A DNA stretch of 64,000 nt from Methylophaga sp. OBS1 (GTDB lineage: Bacteria > Pseudomonadota > Gammaproteobacteria > Nitrosococcales > Methylophagaceae), in NCBI RefSeq assembly GCF_026319365.1, contig NZ_JAPDMS010000002.1:124001-188000 (forward strand), written 5' to 3'. Below the pieces are notes generated by a model. That model ran no database searches, was not told the DNA's origin, and was given only the letters and a program-made list of their open reading frames with translations. How positions within the stretch are numbered: the stretch's first letter is position 1; each line of letters opens with the position of its first letter. Shown piece by piece: positions 1-8,516 of the stretch. The position numbers were made by a program, and so were the translations under genes.

Positions 1-908
1 GACTGACCGGCTTGCTGGTGCCGGAGGTGATGGGTATGAGTTACAGCGTTATCACTGGCATCTCTACCAATGAAGCCGCCATATCGGCACTGATTGTATT
101 GATGATACTCAAGCTGGTGCTCTCCACTGCCTGCGTCGGTTTTGGTATTCCGGCTGGCCTTATCGGCCCGACCCTGGTGGTGGGCGCTTGCGCCGGTGCT
201 ATTTTGGGCATTGCCGGTAATGCGGTGTTCCCGGATCTGGCATCCACCATGACCTTCTATGCCGTAATCGGTATGTGCGCGATGATGGGCGCCACGTTAA
301 AAGCCCCGCTGGCCGCGCTGATGGCCATGCTGGAGCTGACCGGTAACCCCAATATCATTTTGCCCGGCATGCTCGCCATCGTCTTTGCCAGCCTTATCAA
401 CCATGAATACTTCAAGCAGGACGCGTTGTTTATGAAGCTGTTGCGTACCCGTGGTGTCGATTATCGTAATGATCCGATTACCCAGACCCTGCGCAGGATC
501 AGCGTCGCCAATGCCATGCAACGTAACTTTATTATCATGTCGCAGCAGGTCAGCACCCAGGCAGCGGTCCATGCACTGGAGTCGAGTCCCGACTGGGTTT
601 TAATCAAAAATGATAAAGAACCGATCGCACTGATGCCGGCGGGTGATCTGGCGCGCGCTGTCAGTACTGAAGAAAATGAAGAAATGGATTTGATGCAGAT
701 CCCGGCCAACCGCCGCAATGTGCATAAGATCTCGCTGCATACCAGCCTGCGTGAAGCGGTGGAAGTGCTTAATAAGAATGATGCGGAAGCGCTGTATGTC
801 ACCCGGATGACCGCCCCGATGATAGAGCGAACCTACGGCATTCTGACCCGTGAAACCATCGAATCACACTATCAACTCCCTTATGCCGTGACCGCCAAAC
901 ACCAATAG
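1..908 (+). CDS. CLC-family chloride channel/antiporter with C-terminal CBS domains (3' part)
   Basis: The reading frame is open to the left edge (codons run from position 3), so this is the C-terminal part of a larger gene. What remains shows hydrophobic helices of a CLC chloride transporter, including the GFGIPAGLIGPTLVVGA segment (glycine-rich, like the CLC GxFxP anion-binding motif) and the GMCAMMGATLKAPL helix. A soluble tail of about 150 residues has the spacing of a CBS pair (VANAMQRNFIIMS ... LREAVEVL). The family moves chloride across the inner membrane, as channel or H+/Cl- antiporter; which applies here cannot be told without the N-terminal half and its gating glutamate. It is followed directly by the tRNA-Leu promoter. 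Confidence 0.88.
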   Translation, partial: LTGLLVPEVMGMSYSVITGISTNEAAISALIVLMILKLVLSTACVGFGIPAGLIGPTLVVGACAGAILGIAGNAVFPDLASTMTFYAVIGMCAMMGATLKAPLAALMAMLELTGNPNIILPGMLAIVFASLINHEYFKQDALFMKLLRTRGVDYRNDPITQTLRRISVANAMQRNFIIMSQQVSTQAAVHALESSPDWVLIKNDKEPIALMPAGDLARAVSTEENEEMDLMQIPANRRNVHKISLHTSLREAVEVLNKNDAEALYVTRMTAPMIERTYGILTRETIESHYQLPYAVTAKHQ

Positions 909-928
909 TCCAATCGTGGTTAATGGGT

Positions 929-934
929 TATAAT
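929..934 (+). promoter_or_regulatory. -10 element (TATAAT) of the tRNA-Leu promoter
   Basis: A perfect TATAAT lies 12 bases before the first base of the tRNA and is followed by a GC-rich stretch (GCGCGG), which resembles a stringent discriminator. No good -35 is seen 17 bases upstream, where the CLC stop codon lies. Confidence 0.6.
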
Positions 935-946
935 GCGCGGCTTGTT

Positions 947-1033
947 GCCCAGGTGGTGAAATTGGTAGACACAAGGGACTTAAAATCCCTCGGCCTTGCG
1001 GCCGTGCCGGTTCGATTCCGGCCCTGGGCACCA
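947..1033 (+). tRNA. tRNA-Leu (anticodon TAA)
   Basis: An 87-base class II tRNA with encoded CCA. The acceptor stem pairs GCCCAGG with CCTGGGC, followed by ACCA. The anticodon stem AGGGA/TCCCT closes a 7-base loop CTTAAAA, giving anticodon TAA, which reads UUA (and UUG by wobble). A long variable arm (CGGCCTTGCGGCCG) and a T-arm with GTTCGATTCC complete the leucine-type fold. The sequence just after it is repeated at 3479-3530. Confidence 0.96.
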
Positions 1034-1082
1034 TCAAGAATTGAAAAGCCTCAATGCGGAAACGTGTTGGGGCTTTTTTGTT
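1030..1082 (+). repeat. Direct repeat copy 1: tRNA-Leu 3' end plus terminator
   Basis: The block from the tRNA's ACCA through the terminator T-run recurs at 3479-3530 with three substitutions and one deleted T. Both copies keep the order ACCATCAAGAATT, then the CAATGCG and ACGTGTTGGGGC parts. The two copies bracket the alcohol dehydrogenase, cyclophilin-like and cupin genes. Confidence 0.85.
1044..1079 (+). terminator. Rho-independent terminator of tRNA-Leu
   Basis: The stem GCCTCAA/TTGGGGC (one T-G wobble) is followed by six T residues. It belongs to the duplicated block also found near 3500, where the copy has a stem mismatch and a shorter T-run. Confidence 0.75.
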
Positions 1083-1269
1083 TGAATACTGACCTGAGCA
1101 AACTTATCGATACAAACTGACAGTGTCACAACGCCATCCCCGCCCTATAGAAACGAGCATCATTGGAGTAGTATCAGGCAAGCTGGCAGAAGCTTTTTTG
1201 ACTACACTAATGTCTGACCTAAGCTGTTGAAAACAAATATTACTTTTCCTGGCTTTGTAAGGATATGAC

Positions 1270-2319
1270 ATGAATACCATTGGCTATGCGGCACATTCAG
1301 AAAACGCTGACCTTAAACCTTTTCACTTTGAGCGGAGAGAATTACGTCAAAATGACGTTGCTATCGAAATTCTCTATTGCGGTGTCTGTCATTCTGACCT
1401 GCACACGGTCAATGGTGACTGGGGACCTCAGCCTTACCCACTGATTCCGGGTCATGAAATTGTGGGTCGTGTCATTGATGTTGGCCCTGAAGTGAAAAAA
1501 TTCGGCATCGGTCAACACGTTGCTGTGGGATGCATGGTTGATAGCTGTCAGGACTGTGATCAGTGTCATGATGGCGAAGAGCAATATTGTCGACATGGGA
1601 TGACAGCAACTTACGGTATGCCCGACCGGATTTCCGGTGAAACCACTCAAGGCGGCTACTCGAAACATATCGTAGTTCGGGAGGAGTTTGTTTTGAACGT
1701 GCCCGAGCAACTCGACCTGGCCAAAGCTGCCCCCATCCTCTGTGCGGGTATCACGACGTACTCACCACTACGCACCTGGAATGTCGGAAAAGGCAGCCGG
1801 GTTGGCGTCATTGGACTGGGAGGTCTCGGACATATGGCGGTGAAACTCGCTGTGGCAATGGGCGCCGAGGTCACGGTTATCAGTCGCTCCACGGCGAAAG
1901 AAGATGAAGCCAAAAAAATTGGAGCACAGGGTATCTTGGCATCTACTGATGAAAAAGCCATGCAGCAATCAGCCAACTTCTTCGATCTCATCATTGATAC
2001 CGCCCCGGTGAAACATGATGTTACTCCCTATCTTCCATTGCTGGATGTAGACGGCACGCTGGTCATTGTCGGTCAGATTGGTCCACTTGAAGAACCGATG
2101 ACTTTGCCCCTTGTTTTTGGTCGCCGCCGGATTGCTGGCTCTCTGATTGGCGGCATTGAGGAAACACAGGAGGTTTTGGATTTTTGTGCTGAACACGATA
2201 TCTACCCGGACTGCGAAATGATTCGCATGGATGAAATTAATGAGGCCTATACGCACTTAGCCAAAGGGGATATTTCGTATCGCTTTGTTATTGATATGGC
2301 CAGTTTTTCGGATACCTGA
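1270..2319 (+). CDS. Zinc-dependent NAD(P) alcohol dehydrogenase (cinnamyl-alcohol-dehydrogenase type)
   Basis: A 349-residue medium-chain dehydrogenase/reductase. Catalytic zinc ligands are Cys37 and His62 (in GHEIVGRV) and about Cys158 (ILCAGITTY). A structural zinc site is formed by Cys93, Cys96, Cys99 and Cys107. The Rossmann glycine motif GLGGLGHMAV is near residue 181. The overall pattern is closest to YahK/CAD-type enzymes, which reduce aldehydes, usually with NADPH; the true substrate cannot be read from sequence. The start ATG follows AAGGATATGAC. It is the first gene of the module between tRNA-Leu and its decayed copy. Confidence 0.93.
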   Translation: MNTIGYAAHSENADLKPFHFERRELRQNDVAIEILYCGVCHSDLHTVNGDWGPQPYPLIPGHEIVGRVIDVGPEVKKFGIGQHVAVGCMVDSCQDCDQCHDGEEQYCRHGMTATYGMPDRISGETTQGGYSKHIVVREEFVLNVPEQLDLAKAAPILCAGITTYSPLRTWNVGKGSRVGVIGLGGLGHMAVKLAVAMGAEVTVISRSTAKEDEAKKIGAQGILASTDEKAMQQSANFFDLIIDTAPVKHDVTPYLPLLDVDGTLVIVGQIGPLEEPMTLPLVFGRRRIAGSLIGGIEETQEVLDFCAEHDIYPDCEMIRMDEINEAYTHLAKGDISYRFVIDMASFSDT

Positions 2320-2382
2320 ATGTTGGGTGTTCCTCTCATGATAGACAGGGAATAACAGCAAACCAGACGGGGAATCAGGCTG

Positions 2383-2823
2383 ATGATGCAAAAAATATTG
2401 CGACTCTTCTTTGTTATGTACCTGACCCTGTGTAGCCATTTACTTCTGGCGGAGGAAAAAGCGATGAATATCACCATTGAGATTAACGGTGAGAAAACCG
2501 TCCAGGCTCAGCTTCACAGCAATCAAACGGCAAAAGACTTTTATTCTCTGTTGCCGTTGACACTGGAACTACGTGATTTTGCTGGCACAGAAAAAGCCAG
2601 CGACGCACTGCCCAGAAAACTTGATACTACAAATGCCGTTGATGGTCATAAACCTTCCGCCGGTGAGTTAGCCATTTATTCACCCTGGAATAATCTCGCC
2701 CTTTTTTACAAGGATGACAAATACGCTGAAGGGCTGATACCGATTGGCCGTTTAGATGCTGATGAGACTGCATTCAACATCCCCGGGAGTGTTATTGTCG
2801 ATATCACTGTTGCTCATGACTAA
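2383..2823 (+). CDS. Exported cyclophilin-like fold protein
   Basis: The N-terminus (MMQKILRLFFVMYLTLCSHLLLA) is a signal peptide. The mature part starts with MNITIEINGEKTVQA and carries DFYSLLPLTLELRDF and GELAIYSPWNNLALFY, the pattern of the small cyclophilin-like barrel family that often travels with reductase and cupin genes. No catalytic activity is established for that family. A shorter cytoplasmic form starting at the ATG at 2464 is possible, since related proteins often lack a signal peptide. The gene lies 63 bases after the dehydrogenase and 18 bases before the cupin, so one transcript is likely. Confidence 0.75.
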   Translation: MMQKILRLFFVMYLTLCSHLLLAEEKAMNITIEINGEKTVQAQLHSNQTAKDFYSLLPLTLELRDFAGTEKASDALPRKLDTTNAVDGHKPSAGELAIYSPWNNLALFYKDDKYAEGLIPIGRLDADETAFNIPGSVIVDITVAHD

Positions 2824-2841
2824 AACAGGAGTGAGATATTT

Positions 2842-3336
2842 ATGAATAAACTCATAGCGTTCTCCACAGCCCTGATGCCGATTTTCGCGGTTGGCGTCAG
2901 TGCTGAAGAACTCGCTCAACAGCAGGCCAACCTGATCCTCAAAACACAAGAATCGCGCCAACTGATTGAAGGACCGGCAGAATATTTCACTGGTCAAGCC
3001 TGGATAGACCCTTTTCACCTTGAGGCTCAGGCTCCCTCTGTGCTTACTTCCGCTAAAGTGACATTTGAACCGGGCGCACGCACCAACTGGCACACTCATC
3101 CCAGAGGTCAATTACTTGTCGTGACCTCTGGCAAAGGCTGGACCCAATTAGAAAATGGTAAGAAAATCACCATCAACGAAGGGGATACAGTCTGGTGCCC
3201 ACCTGACCATAGACATTGGCATGGTGCCACATCGACCACCAGCATGAGCCATATCGCTATTCAGGAAAAACTCGATGGTAGCAATGTTCAGTGGATGGAA
3301 GCTGTTTCGGATCAGGACTACCTCTCAGATAATTAA
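2842..3336 (+). CDS. Periplasmic cupin-domain protein
   Basis: A 164-residue protein with a signal peptide (MNKLIAFSTALMPIFAVGVSA) and one cupin barrel. Cupin motif 1 is seen as NWHTHPRGQLLVVTSGKG, with two histidines and a later glutamate-rich strand. Motif 2 is seen as PPDHRHWHGA. These residues would bind one metal ion. Similar proteins are sometimes labelled carboxymuconolactone-decarboxylase-associated cupins, but substrate and reaction are unknown. A GGAG ribosome site lies 11 bases before ATG. It is the last gene of the tRNA-bracketed module; no terminator follows except the decayed tRNA terminator copy. Confidence 0.85.
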   Translation: MNKLIAFSTALMPIFAVGVSAEELAQQQANLILKTQESRQLIEGPAEYFTGQAWIDPFHLEAQAPSVLTSAKVTFEPGARTNWHTHPRGQLLVVTSGKGWTQLENGKKITINEGDTVWCPPDHRHWHGATSTTSMSHIAIQEKLDGSNVQWMEAVSDQDYLSDN

Positions 3337-3433
3337 TCCCCGATGGAATTCCAAACACAGGTTTTTGTTCGTTCGAGAACTGTCCGGACTAGCCATTTGC
3401 TTAGTTAAAGGCCAGGCTGGATAAGCTTATATC

Positions 3434-3482
3434 CACCCGGGCTACGATAATGTAGACACGTCGAGTCCACTCCTGGCCACCA
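3434..3482 (+). pseudogene. Decayed, internally deleted tRNA-Leu copy
   Basis: The bases TGTAGACAC (3451-3459) match the D-arm region of tRNA-Leu at 964-972. They are joined directly to GTCGAGTCC, a T-loop-like stretch, and then to CTCCTGGCCACCA, which resembles the acceptor 3' end. About 38 bases containing the anticodon and variable arms are missing. The upstream part keeps only scattered matches to the tRNA 5' half. No cloverleaf can form, so I treat it as a remnant of a second tRNA copy. The following 50 bases repeat the true tRNA's downstream flank. Confidence 0.55.
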
Positions 3483-3530
3483 TCAAGAATTTAAAAGCGT
3501 CAATGCGAAAACGTGTTGGGGCTTTTTGTT
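3479..3530 (+). repeat. Direct repeat copy 2: tRNA 3' end plus degenerate terminator
   Basis: This matches 1030-1082 except for three substitutions (G to T, C to G, G to A) and one lost T. The C-to-G change breaks one pair of the terminator stem. Confidence 0.85.
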
Positions 3531-3806
3531 ATTGACTTCATCCTCCCAGGTGATGAGGCAATCTAAATCTTTCCTTAAAAATGCTTCCATAGACGTTTTG
3601 GCTCTTATTATCAAGAAGCTTTGCTGAGTGTGGTTGCACTATTTTGGTTCTTCGATACGGATTACCGTGCATCTCGAACAGGGTCTCATGCCTATCATCG
3701 CAATGCATTTCTGCCCAACTAGCCAATTAGCTTGTGTTTAGCAATGAATTTCTCTCGGCATATTTTCTGCTTGATCATTTCCTCAGACCCAAACAGAGGT
3801 GAAAGC

Positions 3807-4874
3807 ATGAGCATGCAAGACTTGTTGGGAGAATTACCTGAATGGTCCATGATAATCCTTATAGTGTCAGGACTATTTATCACGCTGGAAATTATTAAAC
3901 GATTCCTCGTTAATCGCTTCGTCAACTTTGCTCAGATAAACAACTTCCATCTCACCAGCATTATTTTCAAGTCTATCAACCTGCCAATGACACTTGCTGT
4001 TTTGGCATTTTGCCTCAAGCTTTTTGAAGAATTAACACTATACTTCGATACTCCGATCGGCAGTGATATCTTTAACAACCTTGCCAAGCTACTACTGGTG
4101 ACAGCCCTGGTGATCTTTGTCGACAAGACCCTCAGTGGCGTTGTCGGTAATTATGCTGAGCGCAATAAAAGCTTCAAAACCAGCCGCGGTATCTTACAAA
4201 TAATCACACATATAGTAATTCTCGGCCTAGGGTTGCTTGTCATTCTCAGTACCTGGGGAATCTCGATTACGCCGATTATTGCTTCCTTAGGCATAACCTC
4301 TCTGGCTGTAGCTCTAGCCCTTCAGCCGACGTTGGAAAACTTCTTCTCCGGAGTGCAGCTTGTTATCGATAAACCCATCCGAGTTGGGGATTTCATTGAA
4401 TTAGACTCTGGCGAACAAGGCTTTGTTGAGAAGATAGGCTGGCGTACGACCTGGGTGCGAATGTTGCCCAATAATGTGGTTATCCTGCCTAACGGTCTGC
4501 TTTCGAAATCGAAATTGATTAATTATTACTATCCAGAGAAGGAGTTGTCTGTTCCAGTCGATGTTGGTGTGCACTACAACTCTGATTTGGAACATGTCGA
4601 AAAAGTCACGCTTGAAGTCGCTCGAGAGATTCTCAAGACCCACAAGTGGGGCGTGCCTGATTACAACACTTTTGTTGTTTATCACACGTTTGATAACTCC
4701 AGCATCAACTTCACAGTGATGTTACGAGCACAGGAATACTTCAATCGTTTCTTTATCAAATCTGCTTTCATCAAGGCATTACACAAGCGTTATGCAGAAG
4801 AAGGTATTACGATTCCTTACCCCATCAGAGCCATTAACTACGATCAAGAGTCAGTGAATAACAAGCCCCTGTAG
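3807..4874 (+). CDS. MscS-family mechanosensitive channel
   Basis: A 355-residue inner-membrane protein with three or four N-terminal helices, then the pore-lining helix and beta domain: GITSLAVALALQPTLENFFSG followed by DKPIRVGDFIEL and the NNVVILPNGLL strand. The family opens under membrane tension to release solutes during osmotic downshock. The ATG at 3807 is preceded by AGAGGTGAAAGC, a good ribosome site; the frame also extends upstream to a weak start at 3732, which I do not favour. A second, unrelated-looking MscS paralogue lies at 55131-56051. No operon partner is evident. Confidence 0.92.
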   Translation: MSMQDLLGELPEWSMIILIVSGLFITLEIIKRFLVNRFVNFAQINNFHLTSIIFKSINLPMTLAVLAFCLKLFEELTLYFDTPIGSDIFNNLAKLLLVTALVIFVDKTLSGVVGNYAERNKSFKTSRGILQIITHIVILGLGLLVILSTWGISITPIIASLGITSLAVALALQPTLENFFSGVQLVIDKPIRVGDFIELDSGEQGFVEKIGWRTTWVRMLPNNVVILPNGLLSKSKLINYYYPEKELSVPVDVGVHYNSDLEHVEKVTLEVAREILKTHKWGVPDYNTFVVYHTFDNSSINFTVMLRAQEYFNRFFIKSAFIKALHKRYAEEGITIPYPIRAINYDQESVNNKPL

Positions 4875-4943
4875 GCAGCTCTTGATTTGTTGCTTAGTAT
4901 CAGGTTGGGCATTTAGGTTGAGATGTAATCTTAGGACGCTGAA

Positions 4944-5639
4944 TTATTTGGACGCAATCACCTCTTCCAGCCTCAGCCCGGTCAAGTCACGGATGCTCCG
5001 CCACAAGTAATAGAGAATGCCCATTGTCATCAACATCGAAGGGACAGCAATAACCGGGTAGCTGTATAAAGTCAGTTGCCCGAGCTCTTCATTGAATGCT
5101 TGGGTTCCGGCTGGACTGGTGACGATAGCTTTTGCCAATACGTAGTTCATCACCGCTGAAAAGGCAAAGGAGCCAGCCACAAAGTAAGTGGCTTTCATCA
5201 GGCGCTCTTCGAAGACTGGACGGTTATTAGTTTGTGCCAGTTTTTCTTCCACTAGCTTGATATTCATCACTGTGGGGTTGAAAAGCAGCGTTCTCACCAG
5301 TGGGTAAGGCGTAAATACTGACAGCAGCACGGCAATACCAATAATGGCGGGAACAGCCGCCTCTTTAATGGCCAGCCATTTTACATCCAGCGCCAACAAG
5401 CCAATTCCCCCGGTCAATAAAATGCTGATCAAACCCAGCAAGGCAATAAAGTTGAATTTGCGATGTTTGATCAGATCAAACAGGCCCCAGCCCAGGGGGA
5501 AAGCAAGCGCGACAATCAAACCGCCGGTGGCGCCCAGATAGTCTTCGGTGCTGAATTTCATCAGAATGATGGAAGGCAGGATGATACTGAGCAGCAGATC
5601 CAGCATTGAGTTGGAATTTTGTTTTGGTGTGTTGTTCAT
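4944..5639 (-). CDS. VC0807-type integral membrane protein
   Basis: A 231-residue protein with about six hydrophobic helices. The N-terminal segment (MLDLLLSIILPSIILMKF) and the ALAFPLGWGLFDLIKHRKFN region match what I recall of the VC0807 family of unknown function, distantly like septation protein A. It ends convergently with the MscS gene, 69 bases away. Recognition rests on remembered family pattern, so the family name is moderately secure and the function is unknown. Confidence 0.7.
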   Translation of the reverse strand: MNNTPKQNSNSMLDLLLSIILPSIILMKFSTEDYLGATGGLIVALAFPLGWGLFDLIKHRKFNFIALLGLISILLTGGIGLLALDVKWLAIKEAAVPAIIGIAVLLSVFTPYPLVRTLLFNPTVMNIKLVEEKLAQTNNRPVFEERLMKATYFVAGSFAFSAVMNYVLAKAIVTSPAGTQAFNEELGQLTLYSYPVIAVPSMLMTMGILYYLWRSIRDLTGLRLEEVIASK

Positions 5640-6055
5640 CGGTCTTTTGTGTTTATCGACTTCGGTTTGGTTATAGGATGGTTATCAAGACAACATGGCT
5701 TCAGAGAAATTGCATGGCTTCAGCTCTCCAACAGTCTTTCCAGCCTCTTATATTTATCATAACGTGAGTTTACTGGTGTCTCGCTTAGGGCTCAGGCTGG
5801 CTTGCTGATTGTTTTATTCCCTGAGACATCAAAATTTCTGTGATAACTCAGTGAGTTTCCCAGAATCACTATAAACGCACTCTCTCATCAAGCCTGGAAT
5901 ATTTGTAGTATAACAATGCCCAATGCGCAGCACCGCCTAATTCGCCGCCTTCTCTCGCTACAGATGAATCGACCGCAATCGATGCTTTCGCTGTCTGCTG
6001 ATACAATCCAGTCAACACAGTGTAAAACTAGCCATTCAGATAGAAGCGAAAAGTC
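5640..6055. other. 416-base intergenic region
   Basis: No gene is recognised between the divergent starts of the VC0807-type protein and the unknown protein at 6056. An 11-base direct repeat CATGGCTTCAG occurs at 5694-5704 and 5713-5723. It probably carries promoters for both genes, but I cannot place them with confidence. Confidence 0.5.
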
Positions 6056-7348
6056 TTGGAAGAAAAATTTCTAACAATAGCGCCGGTCCGGAGCCCCATT
6101 AACCTATTCAGTGAGTCAACGCCTGACGTTGACGCTCTGATGCAATTAATCGCCGCTTCAAGCAGCGTTTCTGATATGGCCAGAGTAGAGAATATCGAAT
6201 GGCAATTTGGTTATGGTTCTCTGGAGCATGATGCATTAAGCCCGCTTTTCAGGCCCATCATCCGTATCATCTGTAATGAAAAATTAATCCATCAGTGTCA
6301 TCAGACATTTTCGGTCAACAATATCAGCACTGATATCACCATCTCCGATCTGGAAATACGGGTATACGACGATACCGTATCCATCATGATCGTAAACTGG
6401 GACTGTCAAACATCCCTTTCTGATGTATTGCAGGATCCTGAGGCTGATCACCATGAACAGGATGCACGCTTCACAGAACTCACCCAGCTTGTCGCGGAAG
6501 TAGTCAACGAAAATATCTGGCAACCCATATTGGCGTTACTTTCCGGTCATGCTAAACCATGCTGGCGAGACCCTTCCAAGTTCACCATTTTCAGTGACTA
6601 CAACAATAAACAGGGTCAGTTGCTCTGGGTTAGCCGCGTCTTTATTGCTTCCGGCACTCACCAAAATGACAGAGAATTGATTCACAGCCTGAACATGTGG
6701 TGCGGTGCCGACCCCTCCGCTGCTATAGAAAACTCGACTCAAGTCTTTCATGTCGGCTCTGGCAATGCATACTGCCTCCTTAAATCAGAGGAGCTTGTCT
6801 ACGATGATATTCTTCGCTCACTCTGCTTCATGCAGTTTTATTGTTCTGTGCTTTGGCTATACAGAGAACAATTTGCTGCTGACCTGGTGCTGGTCAGTGA
6901 GGAATACGAAGCCAAATCCAGGAATATACTCAAGCTGGTTCAACAACGCCTCGATCATCTCGACTTTTTCGCTTTGGAGTACTCGCATTCCTGTTTCGGC
7001 ACACAGGGAAACCGAAGACAACTGATAGCGCATATTGCCGTTTCATGGAAAACCGAACAACAGTTCCAAATGATTCAGGATTGGGCGGCCGTGTTGAGAG
7101 CCAGAATTGAGCGTCACCTGGAAGCTGAGCGGAGATTCCAAAATAGAATGATTCAAGGTGTCCTTGGGGTGATCGGTGGACTTTCCTTGCTTGATGTCGC
7201 GTTATCGATAAAAGCAATGAGCAACCAGGAGAGTGATAATATTTACGGTGTGCTGGATCTTTTCTCACTGATCTCCGCAGACGGAATTATTTTTGCTGCC
7301 ATTGCCTTAGCCTTGATCATTGGCTTCCTTGTTTACCGAAATCACTGA
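6056..7348 (+). CDS. Unknown protein with two C-terminal membrane helices
   Basis: A 430-residue protein I do not recognise. About 350 soluble residues are followed by two hydrophobic segments near 366-388 (GVLGVIGGLSLLDVALSI) and 403-427 (ADGIIFAAIALALIIGFLVY), with a short basic tail (RNH). This C-terminal hairpin recalls tail-anchored or CorA-like ends, without the GMN motif. The best-placed start is TTG at 6056 after AGAAGCGAAAAGTC; no ATG with a ribosome site is nearby, so the start is uncertain. The next gene begins 5 bases downstream, so the two form an operon. Confidence 0.7.
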   Translation: MEEKFLTIAPVRSPINLFSESTPDVDALMQLIAASSSVSDMARVENIEWQFGYGSLEHDALSPLFRPIIRIICNEKLIHQCHQTFSVNNISTDITISDLEIRVYDDTVSIMIVNWDCQTSLSDVLQDPEADHHEQDARFTELTQLVAEVVNENIWQPILALLSGHAKPCWRDPSKFTIFSDYNNKQGQLLWVSRVFIASGTHQNDRELIHSLNMWCGADPSAAIENSTQVFHVGSGNAYCLLKSEELVYDDILRSLCFMQFYCSVLWLYREQFAADLVLVSEEYEAKSRNILKLVQQRLDHLDFFALEYSHSCFGTQGNRRQLIAHIAVSWKTEQQFQMIQDWAAVLRARIERHLEAERRFQNRMIQGVLGVIGGLSLLDVALSIKAMSNQESDNIYGVLDLFSLISADGIIFAAIALALIIGFLVYRNH

Positions 7349-7353
7349 CAACA

Positions 7354-7725
7354 ATGCTTATTACCAACAATGAACCCCGATTCAATATCAGTGCTTACAT
7401 TTCTGTGCCCAAGCAACTGCAAAAGAACGTGACAGAAATGATAGGTGAGAGTCTAACTGCACTTTATGGTGGCTTATCCATCTCTGAAACGGTGGGCTTC
7501 TGGTCCTCAAAGGGTAACGAATACATTGATCGCTATCCTGCCGATGAGTTGTCCAACCATACCCTGCAAATCCAGCTGACCGTCTTGCCGCAACAACTCA
7601 ATAAAGCGATCTCTGATATTGAGTCAGTGCTGAGTGAGGTAAAAAACACCTTGGGATTGAAAGCAAGATTCGTACATCTGGAAGTGACGGAGTCAAAAGT
7701 ATTTCATCTAGACTTGGCTGAATAG
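7354..7725 (+). CDS. Small unknown cytosolic protein, partner of upstream gene
   Basis: A 123-residue soluble protein, not recognised. It alternates strands and helices (FNISAYISVPKQLQ ... TLQIQLTVLPQQLNKAISDIES), which suggests a ferredoxin-like alpha/beta sandwich as in many small sensory or ligand-binding domains. No signal peptide, membrane segment or cysteine pair is visible. It starts only 5 bases after the membrane protein at 6056-7348 and probably works with it. Confidence 0.7.
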   Translation: MLITNNEPRFNISAYISVPKQLQKNVTEMIGESLTALYGGLSISETVGFWSSKGNEYIDRYPADELSNHTLQIQLTVLPQQLNKAISDIESVLSEVKNTLGLKARFVHLEVTESKVFHLDLAE

Positions 7726-7864
7726 CAAAGCTGATTCCCCCTCGAAGCCTCATACAACGCCAGCCGCTATTCACCTAACACCAATATCACGCTTATTTAA
7801 TCGACTTGCTGTTGTAATTGCATAGCAGTTCCAGCAAAGCTCAGAGCACACCAACACTGAAAAG

Positions 7865-8491
7865 TTAATCTCTGTCCCCGGCAAGTAACGACTTCAAATG
7901 CGGATAGATGTTCTGTAACACAATCGGCTGGCCGTCCTGGTTGGGGTGCAGTCCGTCTGCCTGCATCAGGTTTTTATTCAAAGCGACACCTTCAAGCATA
8001 AAAGGCACATAGGCAAGCTGATATTCGTCGGCGATGTTCTTGTAAAGTTTGAAGAACATCTCTGTGTAGCGTTTGCCATAATTCTGAGGAATCTGGTTGC
8101 CGACCAGCAGCACTTTGGCTTCGGACTGATGGGCTTTTTCAATCATGGTTTTCAAGTTCTCTGTGGTTTGCTGTAACGGGTAACCTCGCAGCGCATCATT
8201 GGCGCCCAGCTCCAGAATGACCCAGCGTGGTTGATGCTCAGCTAACAGCTTCTCGAAACGAGCGAGACCGCCCTGCGTAGTCTCGCCACTGACACTGGCA
8301 TTGACCACGCTCACACCGGGATGCGTTTCAGAAAGTTGATTCTCCAGTAAACTTACCCAGCCTGCCTCTGGTCGCATGTTGTGGGCGGCGCTGAGACTGT
8401 CCCCCATTACGAGCAGTGTCGAGGCTGAGGCCACGCTGTTCAGGAACAGACCAACGATCAGAACAAACCAGATTCGTTTTTTAAACAACAT
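7865..8491 (-). CDS. tesA: Periplasmic SGNH esterase / lysophospholipase L1 (TesA-like)
   Basis: A 208-residue exported GDSL hydrolase. A signal peptide (MLFKKRIWFVLIVGLFLNSVASA) precedes block I VMGDSLSAAHNM (nucleophile Ser), block II GETTQGG, block III LGANDALRG (oxyanion Asn) and block V DGLHPNQDG (catalytic Asp and His). TesA enzymes cleave thioesters, esters and lysophospholipids. The start at 8491 has an AAGG ribosome site; the frame extends upstream to 8701 but would overlap ybbA. The divergent pairing with ybbA-ybbP is the same as in E. coli, which supports the name. Confidence 0.93.
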   Translation of the reverse strand: MLFKKRIWFVLIVGLFLNSVASASTLLVMGDSLSAAHNMRPEAGWVSLLENQLSETHPGVSVVNASVSGETTQGGLARFEKLLAEHQPRWVILELGANDALRGYPLQQTTENLKTMIEKAHQSEAKVLLVGNQIPQNYGKRYTEMFFKLYKNIADEYQLAYVPFMLEGVALNKNLMQADGLHPNQDGQPIVLQNIYPHLKSLLAGDRD

Positions 8492-8516
8492 ATCAACCTT
8501 ATTGAAGTGAAGCCAC

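Larger units (their letters stand above)
3337..3806. other. Gene-free stretch with decayed tRNA copy
   Basis: About 470 bases without a convincing gene. It holds the degenerate tRNA fragment and second repeat copy (3434-3530). The remainder, up to the MscS ribosome site at 3795-3802, shows nothing recognisable. Confidence 0.6.

Noticed and set aside
923..1120. Open frame across tRNA-Leu
   Set aside because: It only reads through the tRNA and its terminator.
3434..3482. Idea of a working second tRNA
   Set aside because: The anticodon and variable arms are missing and no cloverleaf can form.
3538..3726. Minus-strand open frame before the MscS gene
   Set aside because: Composition is unlike a protein and no start signal is present.
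5694..5723. Pair of 11-base direct repeats CATGGCTTCAG
   Set aside because: Only two copies, no further units, so not a CRISPR or an iteron array; recorded only as an intergenic detail.
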